A stretch of DNA of 64,000 nt from Typhlomys cinereus (GCA_023101885.1 JALPQD010000116.1:2373501-2437500), one strand, 5' to 3'. Counted from the first letter of the stretch, positions 36,011 through 48,061 are shown. Made by a program: numbers and translations. Notes: generated by a model not told the origin, from the sequence alone.

Positions 36011-37860
36011 TCATTTTGATTTTCTATATAATTTGACAATTATTTATTTAGGCCATTTACATTTAATGCAATTTGTGAAGTTTAATTTAAAGTCTATTAT
36101 TGGTAATCATTTTCTCTTTTTGTTAGTTTATTAGCCATGCCTCTGTAATTTCAGTTTTTTAGTAAAATTTCAGTAATTTTTAGGGAATACAACCATAACT
36201 TACAGTTATAACTTTAAGTGACAGTAATATTAGATTTTACAACTGGAAATGCCAATTACCATTTCAAGATCATTTTCTTGTAGAGGTAAGTACTCAATAT
36301 GCTTGTAAAACTAGAAATATAAAATAATAATAATAATAAAAATGATAATTTTCTTATGTCCATAATTTTCCATCTGTTCAAGGAGTATCTCTTAACATTT
36401 TGTATAGTGTAAGTATTTCAGTGATGAGCTTTTTCTGCTTCTACATCTATGTCTCTTTTTTTAATGATTTCTCCTACATATAGAAATTTAGTGTAACTTT
36501 ACAAAACCTTTAAATATGTTTCTCCACTGGCTTGCCTTGATAATGAGAAACCCACTGTCATTTTCAGTTTCCTGCCCTGAATGTGTGTCTTCTTTTCTTT
36601 TTTTTATTTTAATACATTTTTTATTATTATTTCAGCTCATACAAACTTAATAGGTACACCAGTTCCCTCCCTCCCTCCTCCTCTCCCCGAACCTCTTCTC
36701 TCCCTCCCCTCATCCCTCCCGCCCCATCCCCCCCCCCGTGCCTCCCGCCCCAATTCCCAGAGTCCTTTCTTGTGCATGCCTGACTCTCTTCTGTCTTCTT
36801 TTCCTATCTGCTTCAAAATATTCTTTGATTTTTAACCAATTTGAAAAGAGAGTGGTTATTGAGTCTGAGATTTACTGAGATAGTGGAAGAGCTGGTTTAT
36901 AGTTTTCTACAATTCTGAAAGCTTTCAGACATTACTTTTAACTTTTTGTCCTCTTTCCAGCTTCCCACTAAATACTTACACCACAGTATCTTAGGCTATG
37001 CCAAGCTGCTTTCTAAGCTCCCTCATGTTCTGTTCATTGTTTTTCTATGTGTCAATATAAGTTTATTTTTACATCTGTTTTCGAGTTCCCTTGTTTTTCC
37101 TCCCTTTGGAAATATTCATTCTTCTGCTAATCTACTTTGTAGGATGTTCTTAATCTTGGATATGTTGGTTTTATCTCCAAAAGTTCAAATATAGTCTTTC
37201 ACTCATTACTTAGTGTGCTTTTGCTTTCTTCTAATTTCTCGAACATATAAAATTCAGCTGTGATAGTTGTCAGTTTTTTTGTATCTCCTGTGTCATTTGT
37301 AGTCGGATTTAGGTTGATCGGTGTTTCAGTTTTTACTGTATTATTTTTCCAGCCTGTGGCTTATTCGTTTGCTATTTCATTCCATTCAAATAGCAGATAC
37401 TTTCAGGCTTGCTGAAATTCAACTCATCTTTTTCATTTTTTGGTTCAGGTTTCTTTCCTCTTAAGCTTCTTTTGGGTTTATCTGTTATCTTAAGACATAA
37501 CTTGACTGAAAACTTTCCTGGTTTCTAAAAAAAAATCATTGCAGTTCTTTTCCTTAAAATACATCCTAACACTTAATGTACATCTTAGAAATCATCTAAT
37601 GTGTTTTCATTTGCATTACATTAAGATATTTTGTAGCTCCCCACTGTTTCTTAAACCTATGTTTGACTTCCAATTATGATTTTTCTCTAAATATCATCTC
37701 ATTGATTTCTAGCTCAAAATGTTTGTGATTAAAGAATATATCTTCTCTAAGTGTTTTAAATTTCTGATTTTATAGCATATTCATCTCAATCCATGTATAC
37801 TAGAAATGAATTTGTTCTTTTTGAGTGGGCATTTTTCTTATTTCATTTTCTTAAGTTACT
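36011..37860 (-). mobile_element. Ancient L1 (L1M-like), antisense
   Basis: Weak but repeated matches to the antisense of mammalian L1 ORF2/5' regions: 'taggccatttacatttaatg', 'ctggcttgccttgataatga' and 'ctcattgatttctagctcaa'. Heavily mutated, boundaries unclear. A short young L1 (36598-36791) is nested in it. Confidence 0.5.
36586..36803 (-). mobile_element. Very short young L1 insertion with TSD
   Basis: The antisense L1 terminus (36598-36791) is about 194 bases: a T-run, 'ctcatacaaacttaataggt', a C-rich tract, ending at 'cctgactctctt'. The target-site duplications 'tgtcttcttttc' at 36586-36597 and 36792-36803 are identical. Extremely 5'-truncated. Confidence 0.9.
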
Positions 37861-38400
37861 ATCATTTAAAAGTGAACCACTAAAATGGAATGTCTTAGAT
37901 GATTTGAATCAGAATTCTGAAGACTGAATGCATAAGTTTGAAAGATTAGCAGGTAGTTTTCATTATTAATCTAATGACATACAGGTTCACGTGATTATTA
38001 ATGATATAAGACATAGACATGTCAAATGAATGTTGATAAGTTAAATCTTTACTTGTGTATCTCTTAATTTGTCTTCAGTAATGTATTGTCTATATTCTAG
38101 TCACATTGGTTTTGTTTTGGTCCTTTCAAACAACCATTTTTTTTTACTTGCAGCAAGAGTTAATGATCATATTCTTATGTGGAAAATATTTTCTTATCAT
38201 CACTGTGTAACTTCTCTTCAATTTTCAGAGTTGACTTTGAATTCATTTTCATCAGGTCATCTCCTTAGCATGTCTCTCAAGGATCGGGTTCTCTGACATA
38301 CATGATAACCTGTATCTCTTTTTCATAGACCTTATAATGATAACAAAACAGCCAGATTATTTCAAATTACCAAAGATGATGTGACTTCTCAAAAAAGTGT
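37861..38400. other. Unassigned AT-rich DNA
   Basis: No gene or repeat recognised. Confidence 0.4.
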
Positions 38401-38407
38401 GTGTGTC

Positions 38408-38441
<34 letters not shown>

Positions 38442-38442
38442 G
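38408..38442. repeat. (GA)n microsatellite
   Basis: ga units with one interruption. Confidence 0.9.
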
Positions 38443-38687
38443 TAGTTGACAAAAGTGACTCAAGACTGGTTGTTACTGGATAGGTTGAACAGTTGTCTTT
38501 TGAAGACAACTCTAAAGGCAGAATTATATCTTCACAGGACAATTGATTTATAAGTCTTCCATGGAATGCTATACATAACAGACTATAATTTATAAAATAT
38601 AACATTAAGTATATTTTTAAAAATTGAAATGTCCCTTTTTTTGGCCTTCATATGTCTATCATACATACATTAGGTGCTTACTTCTTT

Positions 38688-38690
<3 letters not shown>

Positions 38691-38731
<41 letters not shown>
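38691..38731. repeat. (GT)n microsatellite
   Basis: About 20 gt units adjoining the tail of an antisense B4, from which it probably grew. Confidence 0.95.
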
Positions 38732-38733
<2 letters not shown>

Positions 38734-38969
38734 TAGAGGGCACTTAAGTATGTGTGCTTTTGGAGGCTCAAGGGTGACTTAGGAAATCATCCTGGATTGC
38801 CTATCTCCTTTTTGCTTTGCTCTAGGGGTTCCCAGGCTCTCTCTCCTAGGGTCAGCAGTGCAGGCCGTCACCATTTCTGCCTGGTGTTTCACATGAAATC
38901 TGGGAGCCAAACTCAGATCCTCCTGCTTGCCAGGCAAAGGCTTAACCCCTGAGCCACCTCTTCAGCCCA
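38732..38969 (-). mobile_element. B4-type SINE, antisense
   Basis: The plus strand ends 'aacccctgagccacctcttc' + 'agccc', the reverse complement of the tRNA-like start. 'aactcagatcctcctgcttg' is the B-box region. The left half is degraded B1-like sequence. Confidence 0.7.
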
Positions 38970-39960
38970 AGTGTTTACTTCTCTAAGATACTCCTGCATT
39001 TAAAAATAAAAACATATATACAAGTAGCATATCTGTTTTTAATAACTTCTTTTCCTAGCTGAATCTGAAAATTAAGGCTCGAATCTTAAGTTTCTTGCAT
39101 ACTTTAAGACACAGCATCAATGGGTAAAGGAAATCTTTGTCTTTCATGATTATTCGGAACCTTAATTTATTTTAAATAGCATTTGACAATATTATGAGGG
39201 GACATTTATAGGAAAAAAATATACAGAGTTTTCTTGATGATGGAGTTGGAAGAACAGCTTTCACTTTGTCTCTCAGGCTTACTTTGTAAATTATGTGAAA
39301 CACTTTTAGACAGACACTGGCACTCATAAATTATACAGCTCATTTGCATATTCCAGTCATGAGACATTATGCAAAGTGACATGATTTGCATAATGGATTC
39401 CTCTTGTCGCTTCACTTGCTGTGTGCTTTTAAAAAACAAAATGAAATAAAATGAAAGCATGAAAAGGTGAAAGCATCAAGTTTTCATCCTTACCTGTTTC
39501 CTTTCTATCTACAATAACAACTGCTTTCCTTTTGTACTAGAGACAGGGAGGAAGGAGGCAGAAAACAGAAATATACATACAAATAAACAGGAAAACAAAG
39601 AGCTTTGCTAAGAACTTTGGTCTTAATTGTAATCTACCTACTTTATCAATGAAATAATTCACCATAAGCAATCCATTTGTGCCCAAGAGAAATGGAAACA
39701 AAACAGAATATTCAGATACATTGAAAAAGTTCATAAACTTTTTTTAAAAAATGATATTTAGCCCTCCTTCTTTGAAACTAAAAACAAATAAGCATTTAAA
39801 AAATCTCAAAGGCACTATTTACTTCTTATTAGAAAGGAACATTTTATGGATGAGAATGGTCTGGGGAGGGATTTACACCCTCTAGATGAACTTCTGAAAG
39901 GCTTTCGTATTTTAGAAGAGGAAAAGAGAAGACAGGGCTGTGTTTTGATTATTTCACAAA
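38970..39960. other. Unassigned DNA
   Basis: AT-rich, no recognised repeat or gene. An 84-codon minus ORF at 39206-39460 has no motif. Confidence 0.4.
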
Positions 39961-40500
39961 ATATGTAATGGCCCCATATACTCTGAGGATGAGGCAGTGC
40001 CACGTCGACTTCTGTCGGCGCTACTCCAATAAGCGGGCAACGTTCCCTCCGCAGTTGCTGGCTTTGCTGCTGGCTTTTCCTGCCCCCCTGCACCAGTGCG
40101 GAAGGCAGAGTGTGCCAAGCGGCTGGCGTCTGTACCCTGTGGGAAAAGTTAACTGTAATTCTTCGGCTTTTAAAATCAATTAACCCGTGTGTTAATTAAC
40201 GTCAAGTCGACGGGAGGAGGAGAAGAAGGGGAGGGAGGGAGAAAAGAAAAAAGCTGCAAGGGCGGATGGCAGAAGAGTTGGCACAGTGCCATCCATTCAG
40301 GGGCAACGCCAGTTTCGTGCGATAGCAGCAGCGGGTATATGTTACCCGGCCCTGTATGCGGGCCAGACAGTGCGGTAAAGCCAAGGGAGATTATCCAGAC
40401 CCCAGGAGCAAACAGCAAGCAGCAACGCAAGGCGCAAGTGCCAGGATTACAGTCCAGGCTGCTCCAACTATGAGCCCTTCCTTGGACCCTGGGAGTCGGC
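39961..40500. promoter_or_regulatory. CpG-island-like segment
   Basis: By hand I count about 26 CpG dinucleotides in 540 bases, densest at 39990-40400, in a window otherwise strongly CpG-depleted. No repeat signature. It includes the perfect palindrome 'gttaattaac' (40191-40200) beside 'atcaattaaccc', both homeodomain-type TAAT sites. It may be a promoter, enhancer or conserved element. No TSS can be placed from sequence alone. Confidence 0.5.
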
Positions 40501-41750
40501 TACTTGGGGTTTGGGGGTCTTCCACACCAAAGAAGCACAAAGCTGACTTTAATCACTTTTTTTCATTTAAACTTGATTCTGCCGCAGTGGAGCCAGCACA
40601 GCGGATGTTTTCACACCCAGCAAGACAAAGGCCGTTGGCTCCGCCATGACACTGTTCTGTTGCAAACAGAGGCCGGGATCCTGGACTCCTTGAGAAATGG
40701 AAAAGAAACAAGGAACACAAACAACAGATACAGCCACGATCAGAAAAAAATATCAACCACCAAAATCGTTTGCCCGCTTGCCCATGCCGAGGGCAATGTG
40801 GGCATCTGTTGCAGCAGAAGGCGCTTGTGTGGGGCTATTTTTGTTTTTTCATTTTTTTTAGAGAATTTTTTTTGGAAAGCTATTGGCTTATTTGCTATTC
40901 AACTTCGTTTATAATTAATTTAAAAAAAAAACCCACCATTCAGCCCAGTCAACAACAAACAAAGAGGAAAATGAGACCTCGGAAGAGAAATGCCATAGGA
41001 AGCGGCATGAATGCATGCCACAGCCGGTGCCACTTGCCATTCGGAAAACCTCAGGGAAAGATGCCAGCTTCACGCTCTGAGGAAGGCAGAGATGGGAGCA
41101 CAAGGTCTACAAAAAGAGATCATAAGGGAAGAATGCTGCTTTTACAGCCTTGGAGCACACCTGCATACAACCTCTTCTGGGAGAAAAGGGAATATTTAAA
41201 TGGAGCTGTGGGTAGAAATGAAGATAGGCACCTACTGATTGCACATAGATCCATGTGTAAGGCTGTATGTGTATACAAATACACATATCTTCTGACATAT
41301 TAAAGGCTTAAATGTGTATATATTTTTCTTTTAAAGTATGGGTACGTATACAGGTGTATATGTTTTGCATATACACACATGTGGGATGTATGCATGTCTG
41401 AATAAATAGAGAGGAAGGCAGTGGCGAGAGAAGGAAATGTGTGAATGTGCATGTATGTGTATGTACATCCCACTTTCTGACTCAGGTATACACAGAAGAC
41501 AAAATAAAAATCATACTCGAGCAGCAAGCAGGCAGCCAGAGATTTATCTACATTCACTGCTATCACCAGGGAGATGAATGGGGCCGATCTGAAGCCCTTT
41601 TACAAGACCCACTATGGGAGTGAAGGAGGAGGAGGGATGCCACACAGACATGCACAAACTTGGAGGCAGAGGGATTTGGAAGGGGCTAGTAAGGAAACCC
41701 TGGTGGCATAATGCAGGGGAGGAGAAGGGTAAAGAGGCTGCTTTCTATGT
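40501..41750. other. Non-repetitive island, no coding call
   Basis: Moderate GC with scattered CpG and no SINE or L1 match. It contains SOX-like 'acaaagg' and 'gaacacaaacaac' motifs. ORFs of 136 and 177 codons (40504-40914, 40770-41303 plus) overlap each other in different frames, have low-complexity ends and show no domain. I do not call them genes. Could be a transcribed non-coding or regulatory region. Confidence 0.4.
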
Positions 41751-41759
41751 TCTAGGTGG

Positions 41760-41803
41760 TTATTAGAAAGAAAGAAAAAGAAAGAAAGAAAGAAAGAAAG
41801 AAA

Positions 41804-41891
<88 letters not shown>

Positions 41892-41892
41892 G
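41760..41892. repeat. (GAAA)n microsatellite
   Basis: About 130 bases of gaaa tetranucleotide with few interruptions. It is (TTTC)n on the minus strand. The long Ser/Phe/Leu ORFs here are repeat artefacts. It sits about 45 bases from a candidate minus-strand splice donor. Confidence 0.97.
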
Positions 41893-41943
41893 GAAGGAAA
41901 AAGAAATCTTGGGAAAAGGGTTCAGGAAACGGCTGGTACTTAC

Positions 41944-42011
41944 GTTGTCTGCGTTGCTGTGAATCCTGAAAGGTGTTCTGTTGGCACCGGGCACTGAGCC
42001 AGGGGCAGGCG
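41944..42011 (-). other. Candidate exon (68 bases) with strong splice sites
   Basis: On the minus strand a pyrimidine-rich tract 'ttgcctctcccttttgtttc' + 'cag' precedes base 42011. The segment ends at 41944 and is followed by a consensus donor 'gtaagt' (41943-41938). All three frames are open. One reads 'GSVPGANRTPFRIHSNADN' and ends on a codon boundary. The length of 68 is not a multiple of 3. I recognise no protein. It could be a coding exon, a 5' UTR exon or a lncRNA exon, or chance. Confidence 0.4.
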
Positions 42012-42099
42012 CTGGAAACAAAAGGGAGAGGCAAAAAATAAAGTCATTCAATGGAAATATTAATTGCTGCTCTTGTGGATTTTACAAAACACACAAACT

Positions 42100-42340
42100 G
42101 TTTTTCTTTCCTTTTTAAATTGTGGATTGGCGCGTGCCCCCTTCGCATGGAATATACAAGTAGTATGGGATTTACAGTCCAGTTACGGGACTCAGGATTA
42201 ACCGCGCTGGCATCTTTTGGGCATATTTTTTCTTTTAATGAATGAGCTTTTGCTGTTAATGAGGAATAATCGTTTGGCTAATGAGCTTTGAAACATTAAG
42301 AGAAAAGAGGTTGTTTTTTTCCCCCTGTTAATCGCTCTGG
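42100..42340. promoter_or_regulatory. Cluster of homeodomain-type TAAT sites
   Basis: Non-repeat sequence with 'cttttaatgaatgagctttt', 'gctgttaatgagg', 'taatcgtttggctaatgagc' and 'ctgttaatcgc' packed in about 110 bases (42230-42335). The half-repeat 'aatgagctttt/ga' occurs twice. The layout fits a developmental enhancer. This is inference from motif density only. Confidence 0.4.
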
Positions 42341-42589
42341 TGCGACTGCATGGATGGATTACAAAAGACAGCGATAGGAACGCAGTACAAAGGGGGGAAC
42401 CTCTGTGGAGTGGGAGAAGCACGGAGATGGGTGATGTGTTCCTGCGTCTTTTCTTCCTTCTCTCTCTTTGCCAACTGCTATGGGTTTCCATAACTCCGCA
42501 ATCAAAGTGGATGATCGGGAAGGATTATTACAAAGAGTGAAGCCTCCGCTGTTAATGTTTCCAGTGTTTAATCATCATACAGTAGAATG

Positions 42590-42622
42590 GTTTTATGCAT
42601 ATTTCATTTGCATATCATTAAA
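42590..42622. promoter_or_regulatory. Octamer-type (POU) motif pair
   Basis: 'atgcatatttcatttgcata' contains the octamer ATTTGCAT (42606-42613) and an ATGCATAT half-site 3 bases away, followed by 'tcatta'. Such spacing resembles POU-dimer sites. No functional evidence. Confidence 0.4.
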
Positions 42623-43619
42623 CTATGTTAGCAAGGGGCATTCAGAGCCAGAAGTACAAAGTTGGGGAGAGAGGGAAGAAAAAAAGGTCCTTAGGATGCT
42701 TATCTTCAAACAGGGACTTGTCCTGTGGTCGGTCTTCTACTTTTGCTAAAATCATTATGACTTGGAAACCTTTGAAGTTGGATACAACCTTGGATTCTTC
42801 TAATTCCTGCAGAGCGGTATATTTTTTAAAACATCAGAAATGTTCCTGCACTAGACAATTAAAGGAATATAAACTCCAGTGGGTTGAAACTAGTAGCTCT
42901 TTTGGGAATGCAGTAACAGAGACTTCTACAAATACTAACACTTAAAAAATTAATAAAGAGCATCATATTAAAAACAAGGAGAAAGAAGACAATATAGCAT
43001 GCGGATTGTATTTGTTTCGTTTGGGGGGTAATGAACTAAAGTGCATGAAGAAGCCATCGGTAATTTATATCTTCACTAATAACAGTCACCTTTCTGTATG
43101 TGTTTGTTTTTATCCTTTAATCGTTAAGAAGGCTGTTGTTTTTGACGCTATTAGTCAATTATTTTGTAACTCTGATCTTTTCCCCTGCACCTGACAGGAA
43201 AGGAAGGTGATAGTTAGGGAATATATGAATATTGGGGCAATCTGGGGGGAGAAGAATACAGTGAGTTCTTTGTAGGTCTTATACATGCATAACATATTAA
43301 TAGGGGCTTTTAAAAGCTCCCTCAATAGGCTATTTCATCCTTGGTAAAACAGCAGCTGGTTAGCCACTGTTGGTGACTCTTCAAATATCACTTTAACTAT
43401 TTTTATTCTGTTGCCATTACTGTTGTCTTGCTCTGTTTTCCCTCAGTTAAGAATAAGAATGTGATATCACCTCTTCTTTACTGAGTCTTTTTTCTCCTCT
43501 ATCTTCTTCTCTTCCAATTTCCAAACTGTGAAACAATGTTGGTTTAATATTGAATCCTGGTGCACAGTGTAACTGGCACAACTTGATTTGGAAATGAGAT
43601 GCTGTTTTATATTTAAATT

Positions 43620-43930
43620 ATCCCTGCTCCTCCCTTATCCTCTGAGCTTTGTCTCTGCTATGAATATTCAGATGAGGCATGATGTGATTACACTGTACAA
43701 TTACTCCTATCCATGGTGGTTGGCAGGGGTTGCTGGGGAGAAAGAAGAGCCAGACAGCCTCCAGCCCAGTGTGCAGTTTTGTTTTTTTGGTATTTTTCCT
43801 ATCTCCTTGGCGCTGGGGCACATGCAGATGTCGCTGTTGTTCTTTATAAAGCCCTAATGATATGCAAAAGCATAACGACTTGGTCTGGATGCCAAGCATC
43901 AACAAAATATTATGGATGCCTTTAAGAAAT
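43620..43930. promoter_or_regulatory. Putative regulatory block
   Basis: Non-repeat sequence with 'tgtgattacactgtacaatt', a TATA-like 'ctttataaag' (about 43842-43851), 'taatgatatgcaaaagcat' with the inverted repeat ATGCaaaaGCAT (43862-43873), and TAAT/ATGCAAA POU-homeodomain type sites. A consensus donor 'gacg|gtaagt' occurs downstream at 44007/44008 on the plus strand. Suggestive only. Confidence 0.35.
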
Positions 43931-44194
43931 GGGATGAGAAAATCCTGACTGAAGGAATGTCCACATAAATTATTTTTATTTAAATGAATTCAAAGGATGG
44001 GGTGACGGTAAGTGCGAGGAGTCACATGGAAAACATGCGTAATATTAATATGCACAAAGAATTCTCACAAGGAGAAGCTCCTTACCACAGATCATGGGAC
44101 AAACAGGTTCATTAGAAAACAGCTCAGAGCAACAGCATTTTATTATTTCAATTTTTCCCTTATTTTAAACGAAGAGTTAGACAGATATGTTTTC

Positions 44195-45930
44195 TTTGCA
44201 TGACAGCATTGAGGTGGATCCAATCTGTAAAATTTGCTGCCCAAATAGCATTTCCAATGGAAACTGGAGCTAAGCAAGGGCATGGATATGGAAGGGCGGG
44301 GAGAGAAGAGAGAATTCACGAAGAGGAGTGTATTCAGCCGCTGCATGGCATGTGCAGTGCAGGAGGCTTTCAGAAACCATCTTTGCTGCAGAAGTCCCAG
44401 ATGAGGGCTTCTGCTGCAGACAGCCATCAGGGTTCACCAAGATGAGCACTGACACAGGCCTTTCTAGGTCTGAGACTGAGGAAAGCAGAAGAAGCTTGGT
44501 CCGTATCCCTCAGCTGTCTACAGCTCAGAAGCCAAAAGCACAGCTACTATTTTGGGACGCAGTAGAGTATCTCCTGGTCCAGGTATTTGTGAAAGAGTGA
44601 ATTCTTGGTGCTACTTACAGGGTATGTTGCTTAAAAAAAAACCCAGATGAAATCACTTGGGTGCTTAAGGAGGTCAGATATTTTTATGCTGGGTAATTCT
44701 AAGGGCAATGATTACTATGATTGTCTAACATTTTCAGAATGTTGAAATTATGAGATGGATTAATGCATGTTTACAACAAATAGAGACAAATAATGAATGA
44801 TTCAGAAGTGATAAAATATTTGTCCTGTTAAGGTTTCAAATGACTAGCAAAGAAAAGCAAAGAAAGAAACAGGATACAGAAAAGAAAAGTTAATTCGCTT
44901 GGTCAGGTAGTCAAAAGTCAAATTACTTGCACAACTTCAATTAAGATTTTATACTTTTGCTTAAATTATCTGAAGAGAGCATTAATCTAGTTTTGTACAT
45001 TGCCCAAATTTCCACATAATGGCTGGCATAAGATTGACCTAGAACTGTTTTAATTATAAGTATTTGTGGATTGTGATGCTTTTCACCTATAACTTCTAAA
45101 GCTTTTGTTTATGTATTTCTTAACAGACACCCAACTCACATATATACACACATACTTTTGACTAGCACTATTCCCAAATGTTCTTACATTGTAGCAAACA
45201 ACAGAGCACAGAAAATTGATGGTTATTTAGAGACTGTCTACTTAATTTTCGTTGTTCTGTCTCAGCCATTTATCTTTCTCTGTTTGCCAAATTATGGCTG
45301 TTAACTTTTGAAATAACATACTTAAAAAAGACTAGCAGAAGATTAGAGAAAAAATTCACTAAACAAATGTTAGGTTGTATTAGTACTGCTATTATTTTGA
45401 TGCGTTATTTAATCTTTGAAAGGAACAAGGAAAAGGAAATGCTGTTCTTACTATTGGTATTAAACAGTGACATAAGTACAAGAGGTAGTGAGAAAGCATT
45501 TAATAGATGTTGTGATAAGCACAGGCTTATTATGAGTTAATATGAGTCTTAGTTTGGCTTCTTATTACAGATTATTTGTGCGTTACCTTATTTCTTTCAA
45601 ATGAATATAATTCTGAAGTGATCGTGGTGCATGACATCTGCGGTCTGCAGAGAGTTCTACCATAGTGTGTGTGTGGAAGGTCACAAGAACTGAAAAGTGC
45701 TCATTACTGAACCATACTGATGAGGTACTGCCAATTTAGTCTTCTTAAAAAATAAGTTACATTCAAAATAATCAAGAAATTAGTTATGTTCAAATGTCAA
45801 TAATTTAAATAATGTAGAAAGGACAAGTCTCTGACACATTCTTAACTAACCTTACTCCCAAATAAGTAATAACAGATATTAATTTTTTTAACCTTCTAGA
45901 TAGTAAAACATTATACCCCAATTAATATAT
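44195..45930. other. Non-repetitive then AT-rich unassigned DNA
   Basis: 44195-44620 is moderately GC, with several short ORFs in competing frames and no domain. From 44650 it becomes ordinary AT-rich intergenic sequence. No repeats recognised. Confidence 0.4.
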
Positions 45931-46744
45931 TAGTGTATTTTTTTCTGTTGTCTTTTTATATGCAGGTTATACTTTTCAGCAGATTCCTCACACATTTCTG
46001 CAAACACACTACACTCATCTTTGGACAGCTTGATGCCTTTGTTACCAGTAGTCACTCAGGTCATTTCTTTCTCCTTAACTTGTCTAATCTCCTTGGTGAG
46101 GGTGTGCAACTTAATGCAGAACAGAAGTGGTGAACACTGAGAGGTAACTTCTTGCGTGCTCCTCATCCTGAGGAGGACCCCACTCCCTTTCCTTGACCTC
46201 ACAGGAGACATTAGCTTTTTGTTGTTGTTTTGTTTTCTTACCACTAAGAAACATGCCCTTTATTGTGTGAGGGCAGTTTCCTTCTATTTCTTGTCACTAA
46301 GATAAAGAAATCATGAGTTGCAAACTTTATAAAATGCCCTTTTTGCATCTATTAAAACAAGCAACAGCTTAAGGCTGTTAGCATAGTGAATGACAATAAT
46401 AGATTTTCCTATATTTAACTAGCATTGCAATCCTAGAACAAATCCCATTTTACAATGATTTATTACTTTTTTATATTATGACATTTGACTTGTAACATTT
46501 TATTAACAATTTTAAAAATCACTGTGTGTGAAAGATACTGGTATGTAGTTTTCTTTTCTTGTAATGGTTTTGGTATTGTTATCAGGGTCTTACTGGCCTT
46601 ATGAGTTGGAAACTATCCCCATCCTGGAATATTTTTTAAAAATGTTATGATATTTGTACCTAGTGAGATTATAAGGTACAATTCACAGTGAATCACAGTG
46701 ATTCTTTCTAGAGCGAGACAAGGAGAAATAAAGATTGGGGAGAA

Positions 46745-46882
46745 GAAAGTTCACATATGGATGTCGTGGTGCAGGTGATAAGACAGCTTTCCCTCCTCCA
46801 CCATGTGAGCTTCCAGGAATCAAACTCACATCACCAGATTTATAAGCCTGCACCTCATCCACTGAGCTAACTTGCCAGCCCC
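46745..46882 (-). mobile_element. B2/B3-like SINE, antisense
   Basis: The plus strand has 'ccaccatgtgagcttccagg', 'aatcaaactcacatcacc', and 'tcatccactgagctaacttg' + 'ccagcccc', the reverse complement of the tRNA-derived head and the 'ccacatggtgg' body of B3-type SINEs. Confidence 0.75.
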
Positions 46883-48061
46883 TGAGACACACACAATTTT
46901 TAACCTACATATTCATTTTTAAAAATTATCTGGAATGATATAAATTCTAATTTATTGTACAATTTTAATTAAGTTGTGTAGAAAACTTGTCAAGTTTTAT
47001 CAAGTCACCTGAAATAAAGCTGATCGTTATTTTTGTTTTGAAAACTTACTGATCCTATTTCATTTATGATATTTGTGACTTATGAATATTTTACTTAATC
47101 TTTTAAAATCAATTTTACTAATCTGTTCAAAGAATTAACAATTATTGATTTGACTTCTAATTTTTTTTCTACATTTATTAGATAGAATATAGGCAACCAA
47201 CTTGTACTTTTTTCTTTTCTAACATCGACATGTAATGCTGAATCTTTCCCTATAAGGAAGGCTTTAGTTACATCCCACACTTCTTCATGCGATGTCATGT
47301 TCATTGTCATTTAATTAAAATAAAACTTTTTTACTCCTTTGATTCATTATTTAAATCATTCAATTTCCAAATATTTTAATTTTCTATATTAATGCAATCT
47401 AATGCCATGTGTTCAGGAATGGATTATGTGTAATTTCAAGTCTTGACTTGTTTTGTGTCCTAAATTTTTTTCAAAATTTTGTTCCATTTGAAAAGAATAC
47501 ATTGGTGATGTGCTGTTGTGGATTTAGATAATTATAATCATTTCTCCATGACACTAATTTTTATTTAATTAAACTATTATTATTTTCTAACTTTTACCTT
47601 TATTAGGTCTCATGTTCTTTTCTAATTTATTGAGGAGGTATTTATATTGCTAGTGTTCAGTTCATTTTCTTTTAAAATTTGCATATAATAAAAGAAATAC
47701 ATCTTCCCTCAAGCACAGTTTTAGATAAGATCGCTGAGTTTTTGTCTGTTATTTTCTCGTTATCATTTGATTCTAAATACTTCCTATATCACAATTTGCT
47801 CTGTGGTCTAGTTATTGATTTCCATCATTTTAAAGCTACTTTCCAATCTTTTTACTTATAGCATACTTTGAATGCTTTCAATCTTTTCATGAATTCTAAA
47901 AATTAAAATATTGTAAGTTTTGTTACGTGTTCATGTGAAAAGAAAATATCCCATGATTGTTATGTATAGTATTCTGTATATAACTACGTTATGTCTGATA
48001 ACTACATTGTTCAGTGAACACACTTATGTCACAGATTTTTTCTATAATTTTTGAAATATTT

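Noticed and set aside
40770..41303. 177-codon plus-strand ORF in the non-repetitive island
   Set aside because: No domain, overlaps another long ORF in a different frame, contains a Phe-rich and Lys-rich low-complexity middle, and starts at an arbitrary ATG. Probably chance in GC-moderate DNA.
41612..42034. 140-codon minus ORF with long Ser/Phe/Leu repeats
   Set aside because: The repeat portion is the (TTTC)n microsatellite translated. Only the 68-base candidate exon within it merits attention.
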